Shown: positions 5,865-5,910 of the stretch, one piece after another
Layout: every line of letters starts with the position of its first letter
How positions within the stretch are numbered: position 1 is the stretch's first letter
NCBI GenBank assembly: GCA_024644285.1
Contig: JAHELH010000076.1
Span: 3,365 to 9,274, forward strand
Reading direction: 5' to 3'
From: Paracoccaceae bacterium
Lineage (GTDB): Bacteria > Pseudomonadota > Alphaproteobacteria > Rhodobacterales > Rhodobacteraceae
Length of the DNA: 5,910 nucleotides
The notes under the pieces: model-generated
Seen by the model: only the letters and a program-made list of their open reading frames with translations
The model's database searches: none
Told to the model about the DNA's origin: nothing
Translations under genes and position numbers: made by a program

Positions 5865-5910
5865 CGGCGCGGCGCGACGTCCCGCCCAAAATCGCTCGCG
5901 GTCCAGCAGC

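Noticed and set aside
1..5910. CRISPR array, insertion sequence, integrase or phage genes
   Set aside because: No spaced direct repeats, terminal inverted repeats, or transposase or recombinase motifs were seen in any frame.

Overview
The window is high-GC DNA with the codon bias and gene families of an alphaproteobacterium, most likely a Rhodobacterales (Rhodobacteraceae/Roseobacter-type) chromosome. The best clues are the MttB-superfamily protein and the OlsB-type acyltransferase, both of which resemble the forms I remember from that order, and a small outer-membrane beta-barrel protein with a Pro/Ala/Val-rich segment after its signal peptide. No sequence search was possible, so the taxonomic assignment is an inference.

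Layout. Bases 1-339 (minus strand) hold the first 113 codons of an exported outer-membrane beta-barrel protein that runs off the left edge. A 418-base gap (340-757) follows between two divergent genes. It contains a tRNA-like 3' end on the minus strand and overlapping GC palindromes, but no convincing gene. Bases 758-2296 (plus) encode a complete MttB-superfamily (trimethylamine/betaine-type) corrinoid-dependent methyltransferase without a pyrrolysine codon. A small exported six-cysteine protein of unknown function lies at 2391-2702 (plus). It is convergent, with only 8 bases between stop codons, with a Uup-type ABC-F ATPase at 2711-4522 (minus). Upstream of the ATPase and on the same strand is an OlsB-type ornithine lipid N-acyltransferase (4608-5360, minus). 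Divergent from it, across 108 bases, is msrB, a methionine-R-sulfoxide reductase (5469-5864, plus).

How the genes relate. This looks like ordinary chromosomal housekeeping and accessory-metabolism DNA rather than one dedicated system. The likely roles are envelope structure (beta-barrel protein), membrane lipid composition (OlsB), ribosome- or DNA-associated ATPase work (Uup), repair of oxidised protein (MsrB) and C1/methylamine-type metabolism (MttB-like). I found no transposase, integrase, CRISPR array, rRNA or intact tRNA. The least explained items are the small six-cysteine protein, the substrate of the MttB-like enzyme (no corrinoid partner is encoded here), and the tRNA-like fragment upstream of it. 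I did not find a convincing previously undescribed multi-gene system.
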